The notes under the pieces: model-generated
Database searches by the model: none
What the model was told of the DNA's origin: nothing
What the model saw: only the letters and a program-made list of their open reading frames with translations
Made by a program: the position numbers and the translations under genes
Shown: piece by piece, positions 12,314 to 23,060 of the stretch
Position numbering within the stretch: position 1 is the first letter of the stretch
Layout of the letters: each line of letters opens with the position of its first letter
Assembly (NCBI GenBank): GCA_009617715.1
Contig: VTFK01000066.1
Coordinates: forward strand, 62,001-126,000
Reading direction: 5' to 3'
Length of the DNA: 64,000 bases
Source of the DNA: Plectrocnemia conspersa
Taxonomy: Eukaryota > Arthropoda > Insecta > Trichoptera > Polycentropodidae

Positions 12314-13160
12314 AATCAAATCAAATAGTTATCGTTTAAAACGATTCAATAGATAATTGTTAATAAAGATTATTTTTAATCTTCAGTGTGAAATAAAATC
12401 GGTAATGACTTTATTATTTAAATTATTTATTGGGGGTCAAATAATCTATTAATCATTTTAAGAAATGATCTTAATTTATTAACAGGCACACACAGAATAC
12501 TTTTAATACAGGTATTATAGTATTCTGAAAATTTAATGATAAAATATTTAGTAAAATACTGGTATAGATTTTCTTAAATGATTATAGAAGTTAAAAATAA
12601 TGTGAGAACGAAAAAAATATTTATAAATAATTCAATATATAGATTTCATTTATAATAATTCATATTTATTTGATATAAATGATACACATAAAAAATATCA
12701 TTTAAGAATAAGAAAAAATATAGTATTTTTGTAGCATTCTCAAAATTGTATTGATTCCTGATTTTAAGTGTTTTTAAAACTATTTTATACTAAAAAAAAA
12801 TTATTGATAAATGTTATACATTTGCAGTAGTCAACATTTTGAATCTCACGGACCACTATACACAAAATGTTGTATTCCATGATTTTTTCAACAATTAACT
12901 TTATTTTTTTTTTTAATGACGTAATTCCGAATGAATAAGAAATTATTTATTCTGCGACTAGAATTTTATACATTTGAATAATAAATATAAAACGTATACA
13001 TTTAGAAAAATAAAATAAGTACCCTAAAAATATTTATTATTAAATTTTAGAAAAACAAACAAGAAAAAGTAGAAGCATAACAAAGAGATAAGTTACTTTA
13101 TATTTACTGAATTAATTTTATTTGATTCAAGTTGCATGAATTCATTAAAAAATATTTCTT
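12314..13160. other. AT-rich gene-free stretch
   Basis: No gene seen. Near 12826 the words CAGTAGTCAACATTTTG and CACGGACCACTATAC resemble a degraded hAT-type end, but no partner end or target duplication was found. The inverted partner of the 10141-10195 repeat lies at 12911-12967. Confidence 0.4.
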
Positions 13161-13170
13161 AATTTCGATT

Positions 13171-13340
13171 GCAGTGAGAACGCTCAGTTACGGGCGTTCC
13201 CACTGCAACGGCGCCAGCATGATTTTACTGCTTTTGACGTGAATTTTTGACTTCTGAGAAGTCATAATTGTTTTTGCGCTCTCCTATTGACCATAATTCG
13301 GTTTAAATATACTTCGATCAATATTCTCATATCAGTAATA
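13171..13340. mobile_element. foldback-like element related to 18814-18965
   Basis: It opens with a hairpin pairing GCAGTGAGAACGC (13171-13183) with GCGTTCCCACTGC (about 13194-13206). The following sequence (GATTTTACTGCTTTTGACG, TTTTTGACTTCTGAGAAGT, TTGCGCTCTCCTATTGACC) also occurs at 18814-18965, where it is arranged as a palindrome. Non-coding, family not identified. Confidence 0.55.
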
Positions 13341-13375
13341 TTGGTAAGGATAAATAATAATAAAGTCCCAAATTA

Positions 13376-13557
13376 AAAGGGTGTCCCAAAATTAACGCAA
13401 GATTTGAATTTAATAGAAAACACATTTTTTAGTCTTTAGATTATTTTTTTATTGAATCATAAAGTACATAAGATAGGAATATTTATGATTAATATTTATT
13501 TTTAGTAACACAAGTGACGGCAAACTCAAATCTTGCGTTCATTTTGAGACATCCTTT
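13376..13557. mobile_element. mariner-type MITE with ~33-bp terminal inverted repeats
   Basis: The left end reads AAAAGGGTGTCCCAAAATTA then ACGCAAGATTTGAATTT. The right end in reverse complement reads TAAAGGATGTCTCAAAATGA then ACGCAAGATTTGAGTTT. GGGTGTCCCAAAATTAACGC-type ends are known for insect mariner-like elements. The interior, about 110 bases, is AT-rich with no ORF, so this is a non-autonomous copy. The mariner pseudogene at 17866-18168 could be from a related family, but no matching ends were seen there. Confidence 0.75.
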
Positions 13558-13739
13558 ATAAACGCTTGACAATCGATCGTTTTCACCGCAATGGTACGAT
13601 TTTATTGCTATTGACCTGGACTGGAAATTCATTATATGGCAACACTGAGCAGCAAAAAACACGACTAATTATCAAGTAAATATAATGAGTATATATAAAA
13701 TGCTATTTTTGTCATGAGGCCTAAAATCATTGTTTTCCT

Positions 13740-14480
13740 TGGACCCATGTTCGCTCTCAGCAAGTCTGCACATAATATTGATTGAGATAAGTAACAATAA
13801 CCTTTTCTTGCATAGGTATAAGTAAATCAATCATAGCCTGAGTTAGGAATGCTCAGCGGACATTCGTCAACAAAGAAGAATAAGAATCACTTAACGCTGA
13901 CATTGTCTCTTTTCTCTTTTTCGTCTTAGGATACATTTTTAGCAAACTTACAAATACCCTTAACTTTACAAAAGGAACCCAGCGCTTTCATAACACAAGA
14001 AAGGCAATCATAAGCTCTTTCGGTTATTAATTGTTAAAATATTCAATTCCAGCTCCAATCCATCAAGCTAGGGCAAACATAGCGACGACGAGCAGCGGGT
14101 CTCGCGGTACACCAAAGAGTCCCGGACCCCTCGGGTACACACAGCCACTTTCCCATCATAATGCAATTTATGAAAATTTGCATGACAACAAACCGAGAGG
14201 GAAGAAATGGACACCGGTGCAGAGTGGGAAAAAGTTTTCTTCCTCCCCCGCACATCGGAATTGATTACCTCCGCTTCGCCCGCATATTTGAATAATGCTT
14301 TCGGGAATTATTCCTCTATCTCGGCGACGTCTGGGGAGATGGAGAAAAAGTGGCGATACCTGCTCTTTTTTGATAAATGACGCCACCACCAGGCGCGACA
14401 CGATGAGAACCGTACCGAGAGAGTGAGTGTTACACGGGCTAACAAATCGCAAACGATGGAAGGTTCTCTGTTATGTACAA
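13740..14480. other. GC-richer island with many short overlapping ORFs
   Basis: The core at 14030-14480 carries ORFs of 60-94 aa in both strands and several frames. None resembles a known family. One plus-strand frame (14031-14264) sits next to TATTCAATTCCAG, a fair splice-acceptor shape, so an exon is possible but unsupported. Candidate conserved non-coding DNA. Confidence 0.35.
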
Positions 14481-14749
14481 ATGACATAATTTGACACATG
14501 CGATACGAAATTAAAACACTTATTTATTTTGTAAATATAATAACAAACGATATTGAGAGCATTTAAAAAATATTTTTAATTCTAAAAGATGTTCGATTCG
14601 AACAAATGAAAAATCATAAATATTATAATTAATTACTTTTAATAGTGCCTAAAAGTTTGGCAACCACTTATATAATATATGTATTAGTAAACGCTAAGTA
14701 TCATGCGTACGTGTGCCATGGCGCGCTTTTAGGTCTGATCCTCAAACAA

Positions 14750-15080
14750 AAGTGGCGTCGATAAATTACGTCAAGTCATAAATCGTAATATCTTTGTATA
14801 AATATTTCCGAATCCTGAATTGTGACCCTTAATCCCGTCGAAGACTTGACGTTGCCATTCGTTCACATTTATGTAGGCGAGCGGTCGGGGGATAGCCTCA
14901 AAAACTTTCGCCGTATCAAAAGGGAAATTGGGAAGATGGGATTTGGCCTTAATGCCTGAGAGCATTAACCACCCTCGGTGACACAAAGAGATGGATATTT
15001 GACATGGTTAACACCACATCGGAAGGGTCTTCGGGTTTAAGGAATATGGTAATGGCAATTATAAGGCATGCGCAAACTTT
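14750..15080. other. GC-richer island, no gene recognised
   Basis: Mixed composition with a 71-aa minus-strand ORF (14771-14986) of no known family. Candidate conserved non-coding DNA. Confidence 0.3.
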
Positions 15081-16220
15081 CTTATTCCTCCTCTATCTGT
15101 AATACTATGTGTGTTTATATAAATATGTCCATATACATACATATATTTCAGTGGCGTTGTATGTGTTATGCTTAAAAACATCCCGCAAGATATAACAGGT
15201 TTGAGTTTTCATCTTACAATTAAAACTTTCAAAATAACATATTATTTCTCACATTGCTACCATACACTATTTGCGTTAACACAGTCAGTTCGAGAGCTAT
15301 ACACTTGATCATTATTCATAATTAAGATAGAAAGTCTGGGATTACGCCCCTACTATTAGATATAAAACACACGATACGGATATACGTTCGATCGTGTCCG
15401 TACTATGTGAGAAGTTAAAAATCCACCCTTTGCAACAATTCCAAAGCACGTATGATTTTATAAAGTTTAAACACAACATCAAGATCGCAACGAATCAATA
15501 TGTTTACTAAATAACTTAAATTGATAACACATATTATGCATATAGCATATTATTTTGTGCAAATCCACACAAATTTTGATTTTTTATTTTATAATATTAT
15601 TCATAGAAGACTTTTATAAATAAAAATTTTTCGTGGAAATTCAATTCCATTCACAAACGAGGCATTAGGCAAGCGCCAAATGAAAAGGCTTTTCATACAC
15701 ACATTTTCGGGTGTATCATTAACGAGAAATTTGTAGTTGCTACATCGGGAAAAGTTCAAGCCATCAGACAGTAGCGTCCCGAGAATATTATTACGTGTGC
15801 TGAATTGTTATGTAAATAAGCCAAGATCTTCCTTATTCTGCTTATAATTAAAGGACTGCTTGTGGGAGTCTCTTTCTTTGTCCGCTGCACGTCTACGTAC
15901 GACTTCACCCCGTGACTTTAGATTAAAACTGAGACTTTATAAGTCTTTAACTTACAAGACGTACGACCGACTATAAATTTAATAATGCAAATAGTGACTT
16001 TAAACGAAAGTTGTATAATTTATTCTCATTTTTAATTTGTAGTGTTGTCACCATAAAATTTATTTGTAATTGTTGAATGATCAATATCTATTAGTAAAAA
16101 ACAATAGTAAACATATAATTATTTTATTTTATAAATTTGTCTTAATAACGTATTTTTTTAAATTGCAAGATTATTAATTATTATTATTTAAAAGTATACT
16201 TTAGTAAGAAGAACTTTATT
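15081..16220. other. gene-free stretch
   Basis: Moderately AT-rich, no ORF of interest, no repeat recognised. The part at 15660-15960 is somewhat less AT-rich. Confidence 0.4.
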
Positions 16221-16289
16221 TTGTTAATCTTAACAAGCCATAACACTTTAAAACTAGCACTTTATACTTTAAGTGTTCAATCTGTATTT

Positions 16290-16595
16290 ATTTGCCGACA
16301 TAAAAGGAGTAGTGTATGGGCTGAGAGTGCGGACGTGACACGTCCCAGTGGCATGGCACTGCTTCAGACCTCTGTAGGTATAGGAGAGAGAGGAAGAGGG
16401 TGCGCTGGAACGAAAAACAATAAAGTGTCTGGAAATCACCGAATAGTGACAGGAATATTGAATGAGACATGGCATCCCGCTCCGGGCCGAGGGTTTGAGA
16501 ATCACAACAACCACATAGGCATACACACATGCGAGAAATTCACCAAATTCCTGGAAGGCTTAGCAGATATTGTGCGACCGATCTGTACCTAAGAG
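16290..16595. other. GC-richer island, no gene recognised
   Basis: A 123-aa plus-strand ORF (16221-16592) and two minus-strand ORFs overlap. None shows a domain. The mutual openness argues against coding. Confidence 0.35.
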
Positions 16596-16909
16596 TATTA
16601 CAGGTGTGTAACGATTAAATTTAATATTAATAAATTAAGAAACGAAAAATTAAGTAAAAAAAAAGAATTAATATATTAATTTGGCTATACTATAATGTGA
16701 GATATGATGAGACATATATAAGTGGTGATAGGAACAAGAATTTTGTAAAAAATACATAGTGATATGCGATCTTATACGTTCATGGTTAGGTTTACGAGAA
16801 GATTTTGCTGATTTAATTCATGTTCGTTATTGGCAACACATTAAATAAGAAAAAAATACTTATTTGTAAAATATTGTATACAAATTTTTAACACCTATTT
16901 TTGCTAAAG

Positions 16910-17140
16910 TAATACAAGACTATAATAAGATAAAAAACCTTTGCGAAGGTGTTCATGACAAATGTTTTATAATATGCATACTTTCTCGAAAGATCGAAAG
17001 TATTTGAATGAGCAACAATTTTTTGCATTTTTTATTACTCTAACCGGCCGTCGGTTTTATCATTGCTTTGGTGATCTAAAACCCGCTCCGATATGAACAA
17101 AATAAGCATGGGAGTCGTGAGAATCCAAAACGATTTAGCA
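16910..17140 (+). repeat. dispersed ~230-bp repeat, copy A
   Basis: This matches 25828-26062 in opposite orientation over its whole length. Conserved blocks include TTACTCTAACCGGCCG, TTGCTTTGGTGATCTAA, CCCGCTCCGAT and AAAACGATTTAG. A small hairpin (ATACTTTC facing GAAAGTAT, 16978-17003) is partly kept in copy B. No ORF and no recognised family. It may be a transposable element or a fragment of one. Confidence 0.7.
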
Positions 17141-17279
17141 CTAGTGTTATTATTCGTTATCTGTATTACAAACATTCATTCATAAAAAATTCTCGAGAAT
17201 TCCTGAGAAATTTGAGAAGTGAAGTCAAGAATTTTAATTTCTCGAGAAATGAAAATCATCGATATGTCTAATCTCACTT

Positions 17280-17640
17280 TTGCTATGTCCTATTTTCTGC
17301 TTAATAATGATCCTCCTTCCTTGCCATTTCCGGATTTGAAACGGGCTGTCCGTTGGGTCGTTTTATGACGACTTTGCGTCGATTTTTGTTTCGGTCGTTG
17401 ATTTCCAGCGCTTCAGAGGATCGCCCCTCCATTTGGGCGAAACCCAATTAAGACGGGTGCCTAAATTAGCCCGTCGAACAAGCAATCAGGGCGTCGATAA
17501 AGCCTTAAGACCAAACAAATCTCCGCTCTATGCGAACAAGACCAAAACGAGTTGGCGTAGTTTGTTCCTTTTAACGACCGTCAGTTCTTATGGAACAACC
17601 GCCAGTCTCAATTCTTGAATAAAGTGCTTAACAGGTTTAT
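17280..17640. other. GC-richer island, no gene recognised
   Basis: A 61-aa plus-strand ORF lies at 17433-17618 without similarity that I recognise. Candidate conserved non-coding DNA. Confidence 0.35.
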
Positions 17641-17865
17641 TGGTGGACGTAGAAAATAAATTTTATAGAATGAAATATTTTATTAAGAGCTACGATTGGA
17701 TATTATGGCAATCTATAGTAATGAGCAAATTTAAGAGACTTTTGTTTGAGTAGTTAAATTTGTGTGGTACAAAGTGGGTCATTAATATGAACGGCTTAGA
17801 ATCAACTATTAAAAAAAAACTATCAATCTTATCATTTTTTTTTTAATTCATATTAAATTCAACAT

Positions 17866-18168
17866 TCAGAAAAATAATATCTTAAAAATATCATTATACA
17901 GGAGTGCACTATCGCGTTGCAAAAATTGTTCTAATCTGGACCTAAAATTTGTGAAAACTCGCTGCCACATTGCGCGTGAAATAGCATTTGTTTTAGAATA
18001 CTCTCTTTCAATTCGACTATCATAGCTGGTTTGAACTTGAATCTTTAAATATCCACAGAAAAAAGTTAGGACTCCTGGAGGCCATGGCACCTCGACGCGT
18101 AATAAGCTTTCCTGTAAAAATTTCATTTACGACAGCCAAAGATTCGTCAGACGTGTGGCATATTTGGA
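17866..18168 (-). pseudogene. mariner-like transposase, C-terminal pseudogene
   Basis: On the minus strand the order of motifs is that of mariner-type transposases. A CHTS segment comes first, followed by KLITRRG. Next is VPWPPG, the usual position of the WPPRSPDLTPCDFFLWG motif. GYLK follows, and last AMWQRVFTNFRSRLEQ with a final NDIFK. The pieces lie in two frames, with a shift near the WPP motif (about 18085), and part of the SPDLTP segment is gone. The N-terminal DNA-binding half is not present. A dead copy on sequence grounds; the family call is from motif order and spacing. Confidence 0.75.
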
Positions 18169-18540
18169 TAAAGTTATTTTTAAAATATGCTTTTCCCAAA
18201 TATTTACTTTTTTATGTCTAAAAAAAAATGCAAAATAAAATTATACTTTTTTTTTAATGATTTATTCAAAACCGATTATATTTATTGCCCACCCAATAGA
18301 ATAAGAGATTAAGTTATTCATACATTTATTAATTTATATAAAAAATATTTTATTTATTTTCAAACTAGAATAATTTGAATATTGTTGTAAATCTGTTTTA
18401 AATACATTTTCAAGTAATTTATTAAATTATATTTTAATACTGTATGCGCTAATTTTGACTGATTTAATTTGTTATTATGTGTAATATAATTAATAATCAA
18501 TAAATGTTACCTAGAAGCTAGTTTTGAATTTATAAATAAA

Positions 18541-18625
18541 AATTCGAGTCTTCTCCCGTGGCTCGAACCCACTGTCTCTGGGCTACCAGTCTGAGATTTT
18601 ACGGACTACGCTATTTTGATTTTTT
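18541..18625 (-). repeat. tRNA-like head, probably tRNA-derived SINE
   Basis: On the minus strand TAGCGTAGTCCGT resembles an A box. GTGGGTTCGAGCCAC forms a perfect T-arm with a B-box GGTTCGA. A full cloverleaf with proper acceptor and anticodon stems cannot be drawn, so I take it as a tRNA-derived SINE head or tRNA pseudogene. Confidence 0.5.
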
Positions 18626-18813
18626 AATTATTTCCGCATTATGATGTAATATGTATTTAAAAGTTGAGTGGATATTTAAAAATCAAAAGTATTTAATATA
18701 AAAAAGTCTTTCTTTGATTAAGATGCCCTACTTTAAAAATAAGCCCTAGTGTGATTTTTCAGGATGTTTGTATTATAAGCCTTACTAGAAATGTTATTTA
18801 AATATGCAGCACT

Positions 18814-18965
18814 AAACCAAATTTTGACCAATAGGAGAGCGCAAAAAACAATTATCACTTCTCAGAAGTCAAAAATTCACGTCAAAAGCAATAAAATCGC
18901 GCCGTCGCGATTTTATGAGAAGTGATAATTGTTTTTGCACTCTCCTATTGACCAAAATTTGGTTT
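18814..18965. mobile_element. 152-bp palindromic foldback element
   Basis: The left arm starts AAACCAAATTTTGACCAATA, and the right arm is its near-exact reverse complement ending ATTGACCAAAATTTGGTTT. The centre is a perfect inner palindrome, ATAAAATCGCG facing CGCGATTTTAT. The left arm holds an extra 27-base piece (GAAGTCAAAAATTCACGTC...) absent from the right arm. That extra piece matches 13171-13340, so the two loci are family members. No coding capacity. Confidence 0.75.
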
Positions 18966-19584
18966 GAATACACTTTGACCAATGCTCACATATCAGTAGT
19001 TCATAGTTATAGCTGTAATGATAGCTATCATATTTTTAAAACATAGTGTAATATCGAAATGCAGACAAACTATGGAGCAATATGTGAGATACGATGTTTG
19101 TCTGTACTTATTCTTCAGATTATAAAACTATAAATAGTTTTAGAACTTTAAGTTTGGGTTTGAACAGCAAACGTTTCGCAACTGTCAAATTGAGTTTCAT
19201 AGACATTTTAGTGCAGTATATTTGCGACTGTAGCTAATACTGTAGAAATATATATCTAATGGTAAAATGTATTTGGACTTCACTGGTGAAAATATAACTT
19301 CACCGAAAAATAAATATTCCCCGTAACATATATCGCATGTATAAAATATTAATTGGACAACCTAATATAGGCACTTCTGTACTAAATATTTTATTCAAGA
19401 ACTTATTTTTGTAACCTTATATAGACTTATATCCAAATAAGAAATATCATATTCGTACTCGCACTAAGCAGAGTTACGCCGAATCGACCGAGACGATTAT
19501 TAGAGGACCGATAAAAGCATCCGCTTTCGACTTTGCCCGCCTAAGTATTTTTATAATAGCATTTATACTATGTATTTTTCACAT

Positions 19585-19597
19585 AAAAAAAAAAAAA
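19585..19597 (-). terminator. pol III terminator (T run) of tRNA-Asn
   Basis: Thirteen consecutive T on the transcribed minus strand, starting five bases past the tRNA 3-prime end. This is the usual pol III stop. Confidence 0.8.
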
Positions 19598-19601
19598 TAA
19601 T

Positions 19602-19618
19602 CGCCACCGGGTGGACTC

Positions 19619-19655
<37 letters not shown>

Positions 19656-19674
19656 GCCATTGCGCCACGGAGGC
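19602..19674 (-). tRNA. tRNA-Asn (anticodon GTT)
   Basis: A 73-base cloverleaf decodes asparagine codons AAC/AAT. The elements in order are acceptor GCCTCCG, D-stem GCGC/GCGC, anticodon stem TTCGG/CCGAA with loop CTGTTAA, variable AGGTT, T-stem GGTGG/CCACC with loop TTCGAGT, 3-prime CGGTGGC and discriminator G. The anticodon is at 19639-19641. A and B boxes are intact, there is no intron, and a T-run terminator follows. Odd points are a T:T mismatch at acceptor pair 4-69, where related genes have a T:G pair, and a D-loop of eight bases. It may be functional or a slightly decayed copy. Confidence 0.93.
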
Positions 19675-20195
19675 TTGCGACTGCAGTGAACAAATCACAC
19701 ATTGCGAATGACTGGTGTCTGATTTTTTAATAGTTGATTATTATAATTGTTTTTACGATCTTAACGATTATTTAGCTCTTTCTGTAAAATAATAGTAAAT
19801 TATGCTAAATAAAATTGCTAGTGGTAAAAGGTACTTTAGAAAGTAAACACAATTGATATAACCAGAGAATAATGTAGAACCCTTTTATAGACAATTGTGT
19901 GTACAAAAAATATATCTCGTAGACATAACAATGGTCATTGTAATGTCAACTACGAGATAAATAAAGCATACATTTGTCCTAAATGAGTTTAAGAAAATTA
20001 TTAAATGCAAAGAAATATAAGATCTTTAAAATAAATAAAACATGTTTGACGGATTTAAAGATTTTCCTTGGAGGATACAATTACGAGTATATGTCGCGTT
20101 TGGGGTTTTACAAATAAATTTATATTACAATCACTTCAGGTTATTCCAAAGTGTTAATTTTGCCTTTCGATGTTTACACGAAAGTTTTTGCCTAT
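19675..20195. other. AT-rich gene-free stretch
   Basis: Region upstream of the tRNA on its own strand. No other gene seen. The last part may include decayed Jockey sequence leading into the next feature. Confidence 0.4.
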
Positions 20196-20199
20196 AACT

Positions 20200-20450
20200 A
20201 TTCTACTAGCCACCATTGCGGCCCTTAGACCAATACTTATTAAAAAGCGCGCGCTAACTATAAAAAATAAAATTTGAATCTATAAACAATTTATTACAAC
20301 CATTTTAAAATATGATTCACCGGTGTGGAGTAACACTAGTAATACTATTTTTTTCTTAATTATTAGTCATTCAAAATAGATATACAAATAATTTATAGTA
20401 CGCATTTTTATACTCGTCTTAAAAAATGCATGTTAGCCTTTTAATACCAG
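20200..20450 (+). pseudogene. Jockey-type LINE, 3-prime part of RT ORF
   Basis: One frame reads ILLATIAALRPILIKK, RALTIKNKI, then after one stop IYKQFITTILKY and DSPVWSNTSN. This is the region after the RT palm in Jockey elements (ALYPLI, LT.KNKL.LY...I.PI..YA.PVW). Close relatives lie at 29680-30945 (minus) and 40535-40760 (plus), so this is one of several copies of one family. Confidence 0.75.
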
Positions 20451-20454
20451 CATT

Positions 20455-21085
20455 TTATTTATTAAAAAAATACTGAGATAGCATTAAGTTTGCCTCTATA
20501 TATTTCTATGTACTGTCAAATAAAAAATAAATTATATTTTACTGCAAATTTTTGTAAAAAGAGTTTTTGGGGCACGTGAATTTTTTTATGAAATGTATGA
20601 ACCATAATTATTTATTTCATATAAAAATAAAACTTTATGTTACACTTCTTTAACAAAAATAAATATCAGGGCCAAACTGTATGGCAAGGTAAGCATAAAA
20701 CCAATCCAATCAAAATAAATAAATTAACAAAGATTTTCAATCTAAAAATTTTTTTTTAAATTTCCTCACCATTTGGAAAACCGCAATAATTCACAGATTA
20801 AGAAACCAGGGAGAAAAAGCTACAATTCGGATAAATTCTCCCCGTATTAGTTTATTGAAAACTAATTGAAAAAAATAATATTATTGCACTTAAAAGAATC
20901 TCTGAGAAATAAAATGATGAATAAATAAATATTAATTTTTCATTCCTAATATTTTGTGTAAATTGAAAATGGTTGCAATGGGGATAAACCAGGTATTTAT
21001 AATTAAATAATATGTATGTTTAAATGCTTCTATACATGTTTGTATAAACAATTTAAAAAAAGATCAGTTTATAATATAATATAAT
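20455..21085. other. AT-rich gene-free stretch
   Basis: No gene recognised. If the minus-strand exon at 21096-21418 is real, this is the start of its first intron. Confidence 0.4.
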
Positions 21086-21095
21086 TTGCACTCAC

Positions 21096-21418
21096 CAAAT
21101 TTTTCGGCGTCCTTTTTCTGCTTACAACTGTCACGGACACATTATTTTTTAGCACTACACATAAACCACACTATATCACTATTTATATTTATTTATATTA
21201 TATACACTATTTTTTATCTATTGTAATATTTTTTGATACGTAAAAAAAACTCATCAATATGAAGACGAATTTCACAACTTCTGCACAGAACAAACACGAC
21301 ACTTTCTTCTCACATATTTCTCCGCACTTTTTATTATTATTATCTGATGATTTTCAGCTTATCCGAAAGCTTTTATGGTGAATCGACAACACGGGCACGT
21401 CAAGGTGTGATAGAAACT
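21096..21418 (-). other. candidate non-coding first exon of a minus-strand gene
   Basis: On the minus strand the segment starts at an initiator match (ATCAGTTTC, A at 21418). It ends at a strong splice donor, AAATTTG|GTGAGTGC (intron from 21095). The body has the GTG-rich, stop-rich look of insect 5-prime UTRs (AGTGTCGTGTTTG, GTGATATAGTGTGG). In-frame stops interrupt most frames. No protein can be assigned, and the next exon is not visible downstream on this strand. The evidence is composition plus two short signals, so chance is possible. Confidence 0.4.
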
Positions 21419-21424
21419 GATTAA
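21412..21424 (-). promoter_or_regulatory. initiator-type core promoter candidate
   Basis: TCAGTT on the minus strand fits the arthropod initiator TCAGTY. No TATA box is seen about 30 bases upstream and no good DPE downstream. Support comes mainly from the exon-like sequence that follows. Confidence 0.35.
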
Positions 21425-22055
21425 AAGTCTTTAGAATCGATAGATTCCACTGAATTCTGCATCTATTATTTAGCCTTATTCAAAAGAAAATCTTCGAATT
21501 TAATTTTGCCGTTAGGATTCAAATTTTGATATACACTGAACGAATAAAACAATGCGCATTGTAATAAAAACCATAACAACCTCTTTTGTTTATTCAATTG
21601 TTTTTCAAAATATTATCAACACCTCATATATTTATTAAATTCTGTTATACATTGAGGCTTGTATATTGTAAGGTCGGTCATTCTGTTTTTTCCTTGTGTC
21701 TATCATCTGGTAGATATAATTCTGAAATCTCTTTTCTTATTTGTTTTCCAAATTTAGATAAGCGTTATACCTTTTCTGTCATGTTTCATCTGTAGGGGCT
21801 ATAATTTTATATTTTTGAGATTCTGGCAGACGTTTCCGAATTGTTCCACAAAGTCCTGTTTTCCGTAAAAATAAATCTTTTGCGAGTAAAACGCTATTAA
21901 AAAATTATCAGCATAAACACGGTGCCACTTTTAGTACTTTTATTGCCGTGTTTACTAATCTTCCTGCATTTCCATGTAAGCCAAAATACTGCCTAGTAAA
22001 AAACACTTCCACTAGTAACTAGATCCATTACGATCACTTCGTTTCCGATTTGTCA
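21425..22055. other. AT-rich stretch upstream of the candidate promoter
   Basis: No gene recognised. A 69-aa plus ORF (21586-21795) looks like a chance opening. Confidence 0.4.
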
Positions 22056-22059
22056 TAAT

Positions 22060-22650
22060 AAAAGTTTAGCTAAACTGGCAACAAGCGGAGCTGCGTCAAT
22101 CGATCGAAAGAAAGCATAAAAGAATTATGCAGCCGCTTCTCTCTATAACCGTCCGATCTGATCCAGGCAAGCGATCATCTGCAACCCACGAGTTAAACAC
22201 GATCTTAGATACGACTTGAAGACTGAAAAAATGCAATACGATGGCGAGAAATAAATGTTGAAAACATTAAAAATTTTAATAAGTAAATTATCACAAATTT
22301 AATATAGCTCCGTCACATAGTATATTTATACGTTGGCTCAAATAGAAACGTTTCGTCACCGTTCGCATGCAAATGTGTTTGCACCTTGGCGACGACGGTT
22401 TTCGACGTTTCGCCCTGTGTGTGTACAAAACGGTGCATTTGTGACGTACGACTCGGTCTGCTTTGAATTTTAAATCGAAGTTTCCCCCAGTATACTGCCT
22501 GCTGTGGATGAACCGAAAAAATGGTGAAAAAAATAAATAAAAACACACGCCTAGAGGGACAGCAAGACCCTTTGTTCGCGGCTGGTTATGACGTAAAGGA
22601 AAACGCGGTTAAACACATTCAGTTTACCTTGGTTCGATTCGCTGGTTTAA
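22060..22650. other. GC-richer island, no gene recognised
   Basis: Lies 0.6-1.2 kb upstream of the candidate minus-strand start site. Two minus-strand ORFs of 77-85 aa in different frames overlap (22291-22548). One has a hydrophobic N-terminus, but neither is recognised. Possibly a promoter-proximal conserved element. Confidence 0.35.
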
Positions 22651-22770
22651 ATTAATCTCGGATGCGCACTTTAAGCTTTTTGTGAGGAAAATTTGAGTTC
22701 CAGAAATGCGAGATGTACCATAAAAATGTTTTAAAAGCAATACAATTTTTTTCTATTAATGTATATAAAG

Positions 22771-22900
22771 TCGGTGACTAATACCTGAAAGACATGAGTT
22801 TGAATCTCATATGGACTCAACAATTCCGATCTGCTGGACGTAATAATTTTTTTTCGATATATATAAATATAAATTTAATCGATTATCGTATAATATTTGT
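22771..22900 (+). mobile_element. tRNA-derived SINE, copy C (partial)
   Basis: TGACTAATACCTGAAAGAC and GAGTTTGAATCTCATATGGA match the tRNA-like head of the SINE at 35970-36170 (opposite strand). The B-box is GAGTTTGAATCTC. The body after the head diverges. Confidence 0.6.
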
Positions 22901-23004
22901 TTTTAAATTTTTTCAATTTCAAGGATAAAGATAGTGATGAATATTAAAAATTAAATCGAGATAGATCGTGCATACGTTCATAGTTTATATTTATTAAAAA
23001 TAAT

Positions 23005-23060
23005 CACTGATTTACAGACTTTGATTTCAGTCTGGTGTGCCATTTCCAACTTAGTAGTTG
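23005..23060 (+). repeat. ACTGATTTACAGACT repeat, copy 1
   Basis: ATCACTGATTTACAGACT followed by a self-complementary CAGACT...AGTCTG. The same word occurs at about 32136 and, diverged, at about 62833. It may be the tail of a composite element starting with the SINE head at 22771, but the spacing differs among copies. Confidence 0.5.

Noticed and set aside
12826..12870. hAT-like end CAGTAGTCAACATTTTG
   Set aside because: No inverted partner or 8-bp duplication found; mentioned only within the AT-rich stretch.
14031..14264. Possible exon next to a CAG acceptor
   Set aside because: Four minus-strand ORFs overlap and there is no donor or homology to support it.
22291..22548. Minus-strand ORF with a signal-peptide-like start
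   Set aside because: A second ORF in another frame covers the same bases; the hydrophobic start is made by T-rich DNA.
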